From: ZC4RG25 sp023428365
GTDB lineage: Bacteria; Pseudomonadota; Alphaproteobacteria; Rhizobiales; Hyphomicrobiaceae
Length of the DNA: 64,000 nt
Direction of reading: 5' to 3'
Assembly: GCA_050283925.1 (NCBI GenBank)
Contig: JBNOAI010000010.1
Coordinates: 1 to 64,000 of the forward strand
Shown here: positions 61,701 through 64,000 of the stretch, piece by piece
Position numbering within the stretch: the stretch's first letter is position 1
Layout: each line of letters opens with the position of its first letter
The notes under the pieces: generated by a model
Told to the model about the DNA's origin: nothing
Databases searched by the model: none
Seen by the model: only the letters and a program-made list of their open reading frames with translations
Made by a program: the position numbers and the translations under genes

Positions 61701-63803
61701 ATGATCAACCGCCTCCTTCGCCCAAAATCCATAGCCATCGTTGGTGCGAGCGAAACAGAAGGATCGTTTGGGCAGCGTCTATTATCCAGCATTCGAGGTG
61801 CGGGTTTTGACGGGTCAATCTTTCCGATAAACCCAAAATACGGAACGATTGATGGGATCCCATCCTATCCGACCCTCTCTGCAATCGGACGCCCTGTCGA
61901 TCTCGTCGCTTTCGCTGTCGCGGAAGAAAGATTGCTGCCTGCGTTTGAAGACGCTGCGAAAGCCGGTGCGGGCGCAGCGGTAATATTCAGTCGCGGCTAC
62001 GTGGCGCCTGATGCGCCGCGCCCTTCGATAGGCGAACGGTGGGTCGCGCTTGCGCGAGAAGCCGGCATGTCAGTATGCGGCGACAACTGCATGGGTTTCA
62101 TAAATTTCGTCGACAAGGTGCGTGTTTCCGGAAACCCACCTCCGGTGCCTCTCGATGCGGGCCGAATTGCGTTGCTTTCGCATAGTGGATCAACGTGGTC
62201 TGGAATGCTCGGAAACCAGCGCCAATTGAAATTCAATTATGCGCTATCCGTGGGCCGCGAGTCAGTTACGACAATGGCTGACTATATCGAATTCCTGTTA
62301 GATCACACGGATACGAAAGTGATCGGCCTGGTCATGGAAACCTTCCGATCTCCGGAAAAGCTCATGACGGGACTGGCGCGCGCGCAGGCAAAGGGCGTGC
62401 CGATCGTGGCGCTCAAACTAGGCCGATCGGAGCGAGGTCAACGCTTTACACGGTCCCACTCGGGCGCGATCGCTGGCTCTGATGCGGCCTGTCAAGCCCT
62501 GTTTGACGCCTACAATGTGGCGCGCACGTACACACTCGATGAGTTTGCGGACACTCTTGAGATCATGCAGTCGTCGCGAAAGCCTGCTGCGCCGTCCATT
62601 GCAGTCGGAACGGATTCCGGCGGCGAACGACAGCTTATTTCCGACATCGGCGCCGACGTTGGCATTCGCTTCGCCGATTTTACTGATGAGACGACAAGAA
62701 GGCTGGAGGCCATTCTCGATCCTGGCCTGGAGGCCGCCAATCCTCTGGACTATTGGGGGGATGGCCGAATGTACTGGGCCGAATGCTTACAAATAATGTC
62801 CGAAGATCCGGGCGTCGGAAGTGTCGTTATGGCGACGAACATGGTGTCGGGTAGGAAGATTCTCAAAATCGCCGGCGAGAGCGTTCAAGCTTTGCACCAA
62901 GCCTCTCAAAAGCCGATTGTTATGATGGGCAACTTGCACAGCACGATCGATCGCGAGGAGGCGGCACGCTTACGCGCGTTTGGCATCCCCGTCCTCATGG
63001 GAACTTCTACGGGGCTGTCAGCACTGAAGCATTTCAGCCGATATCATCATCCTGAAGATTATTCTCGTGATGAGGTGCCAAAGTCACCGGATGCGACAAT
63101 CGTTGCCCGTTGGCGGGATCGTCTGACTACCGGTGATCCTCTTGGCCCGGCCGAAACCGAAGAGCTCCTTACTGCTTTCCGTATCCCGATGGTCTCGAGC
63201 CGGTTTGTCGAAAACGAGGCCGCGGCGCTCGCTGCTGCTGAGCGGCTCGGCTACCCTGTCGTGCTAAAAACAGCCAGATCAGATATTCTTCATAAAACAG
63301 ATGTCGGTGGCGTTTTACTGAACATTGGTGTTTCCGAAACTCTGGTTGATGGATATCGGAAGCTCGCCTCTGCTTTCGGCCCCTCGATGCAGATCCAAAA
63401 AATGGCAAAACCCGGAACTGAACTCCTCCTTGGAATGACAAGTGATCCGCAATTAGGACCTCTCATCACCGTTGGGCTAGGTGGCATCTTTGTCGAGGTG
63501 TATAAGGATGTCGTCGCCATGTTGCCGCCGGTCGGCCCGCAGCGAGTTCTTGATGCGCTGCATCGTCTCAAAGCATTCCCACTGCTTCAAGGGAATCGCG
63601 GCAAACCGCCTGCAGATCTCAAGGCGATCGCCGAGGTCGTGTCCCGCTTCAGCTTGATGGTGCATCTGCTTAAGCCACATCTTTTGGAAGCAGATGTAAA
63701 TCCGTTGATCGCCCGGCCCGATGGTATCCTTGCCGTCGATGCTCTCCTTATTGGCAGCAATGCCTCCAGAACTGACCCTCAAAGCAGAGAAGCAACGCCA
63801 TGA
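61701..63803 (+). CDS. acyl-CoA synthetase (NDP-forming type)
   Basis: This 700-residue protein joins a CoA-binding Rossmann domain (PKSIAIVGASETEGSFG at the start, phosphohistidine-type succinyl-CoA-ligase region) with a C-terminal ATP-grasp domain (RLGYPVVLKTARSDILHKTDVGGVLLNIG in outline). This is the acetate-CoA ligase/feruloyl-CoA-synthetase-like group, activating short or aromatic acids. The typical loop His lies in TRSHSGAIAGSDAA (about 256-269). It overlaps the enoyl-CoA hydratase gene by ATGA, indicating a beta-oxidation-like operon. The acid is unknown. Confidence 0.88.
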   Translation: MINRLLRPKSIAIVGASETEGSFGQRLLSSIRGAGFDGSIFPINPKYGTIDGIPSYPTLSAIGRPVDLVAFAVAEERLLPAFEDAAKAGAGAAVIFSRGYVAPDAPRPSIGERWVALAREAGMSVCGDNCMGFINFVDKVRVSGNPPPVPLDAGRIALLSHSGSTWSGMLGNQRQLKFNYALSVGRESVTTMADYIEFLLDHTDTKVIGLVMETFRSPEKLMTGLARAQAKGVPIVALKLGRSERGQRFTRSHSGAIAGSDAACQALFDAYNVARTYTLDEFADTLEIMQSSRKPAAPSIAVGTDSGGERQLISDIGADVGIRFADFTDETTRRLEAILDPGLEAANPLDYWGDGRMYWAECLQIMSEDPGVGSVVMATNMVSGRKILKIAGESVQALHQASQKPIVMMGNLHSTIDREEAARLRAFGIPVLMGTSTGLSALKHFSRYHHPEDYSRDEVPKSPDATIVARWRDRLTTGDPLGPAETEELLTAFRIPMVSSRFVENEAAALAAAERLGYPVVLKTARSDILHKTDVGGVLLNIGVSETLVDGYRKLASAFGPSMQIQKMAKPGTELLLGMTSDPQLGPLITVGLGGIFVEVYKDVVAMLPPVGPQRVLDALHRLKAFPLLQGNRGKPPADLKAIAEVVSRFSLMVHLLKPHLLEADVNPLIARPDGILAVDALLIGSNASRTDPQSREATP

Positions 63804-64000
63804 TGTACGAAACACTTGCATGCCGCATGGATGGACGCGTCGCAGTCGTAACGCTGAACCGTCCCGATGTGCTCAATGCGATCAACAAGAAGATGATCGC
63901 AGAGACCAAGGCGTTGATGTCCGACCTTATCGCCGATTCGCAAGTCAGAGCGATCGTTATTCATGGAGCGGGTCGCGCGTTCTCCGCCGGCTTTGATCTC
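63800..64000 (+). CDS. enoyl-CoA hydratase/isomerase family protein (5' part)
   Basis: Only the first 67 residues fall in the window. They read MMYETLACRMDGRVAVVTLN, then RPDVLNAINKKMI and AIVIHGAGRAFSAGFDL, the crotonase N-terminal pattern, with the oxyanion-hole segment GRAFSAGFDL complete. The ATG overlaps the synthetase stop. It probably hydrates or hydrolyses the acyl-CoA made by the synthetase. The rest lies beyond base 64000. Confidence 0.9.
   Translation, partial: MMYETLACRMDGRVAVVTLNRPDVLNAINKKMIAETKALMSDLIADSQVRAIVIHGAGRAFSAGFDL

Overview
The window reads as chromosomal DNA of an alphaproteobacterium of the order Hyphomicrobiales (Bradyrhizobium/Rhodopseudomonas/Xanthobacteraceae-like). 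The evidence is high GC with strong wobble bias, an NUDIX–DUF6111–CCA-transferase block, an H-NS-type regulator with the WTGRGR motif, diheme and c556-like cytochromes, and a DsbD/redoxin pair. The genus is inference. I see no tRNA, rRNA, CRISPR array, intact insertion sequence or prophage.

Layout. (1) 1-4.5 kb: a minus-strand block of a BNR-propeller protein, a MoaD/ThiS-like protein, an SRPBCC protein, a DUF1579 protein, and an ECF42-type sigma factor translationally coupled to its DGPF/YciI partner. The sigma operon and the DUF1579 gene carry matching TGTCGG-N17-CGTYC promoter candidates, suggesting one sigma regulon. (2) 4.6-25.4 kb: mostly housekeeping and accessory genes: glutaryl-CoA dehydrogenase, a methyltransferase, two cytochromes c, an alpha/beta hydrolase, an EF-G paralogue, CoA pyrophosphatase–DUF6111–CCA transferase, H-NS, a pentapeptide-repeat protein, a purine permease, DUF3500–redoxin–DsbD, an AroE paralogue, an ArsR/AHSA1 divergent pair, and a His-rich SEC-C protein; then guaA and a YeaQ-like protein (25.5-27.5 kb). 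(3) 27.5-36.6 kb: a catabolic locus. A GntR regulator and DUF1537 sugar-acid kinase on the plus strand diverge from a minus-strand operon: a frameshifted SDR, a RuBisCO-like protein, a second SDR, and two tandem paralogous proteins of a family I do not recognise. An acyl-CoA dehydrogenase and a Gfo/Idh/MocA oxidoreductase follow. (4) 36.8-41 kb: PPK2 kinase, a membrane prenyltransferase/glycosyltransferase pair, and a class II aldolase-family protein. (5) 41.1-51.1 kb: a phosphonate locus, phnCDE divergent from phnGHIJKLMN, with Pho boxes between them, followed by a convergent DUF1045 2H-phosphoesterase. (6) 51.2-60.2 kb: a CYTH protein, a Sel1-repeat protein, and an iron-uptake island (TonB-dependent siderophore receptor, PiuC, FMN hydroxyacid oxidase, TonB–ExbD–ExbB). 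(7) 60.6-64 kb: a GntR regulator divergent from an acyl-CoA synthetase and the start of an enoyl-CoA hydratase.

How the genes work together. The clearest candidate for a new pathway is region 3. DUF1537 kinases phosphorylate four-carbon or branched acid sugars after oxidation, and RuBisCO-like proteins act on 3-oxo acid phosphates in known relatives of this pathway. The two 'GSHGG' paralogues made next to them have no role I can assign. Regions 5 and 6 look complete and conventional, apart from intercistronic hairpins in phnCDE and a hydroxyacid oxidase inside the iron locus. All family assignments come from reading the translations; no database search was run.
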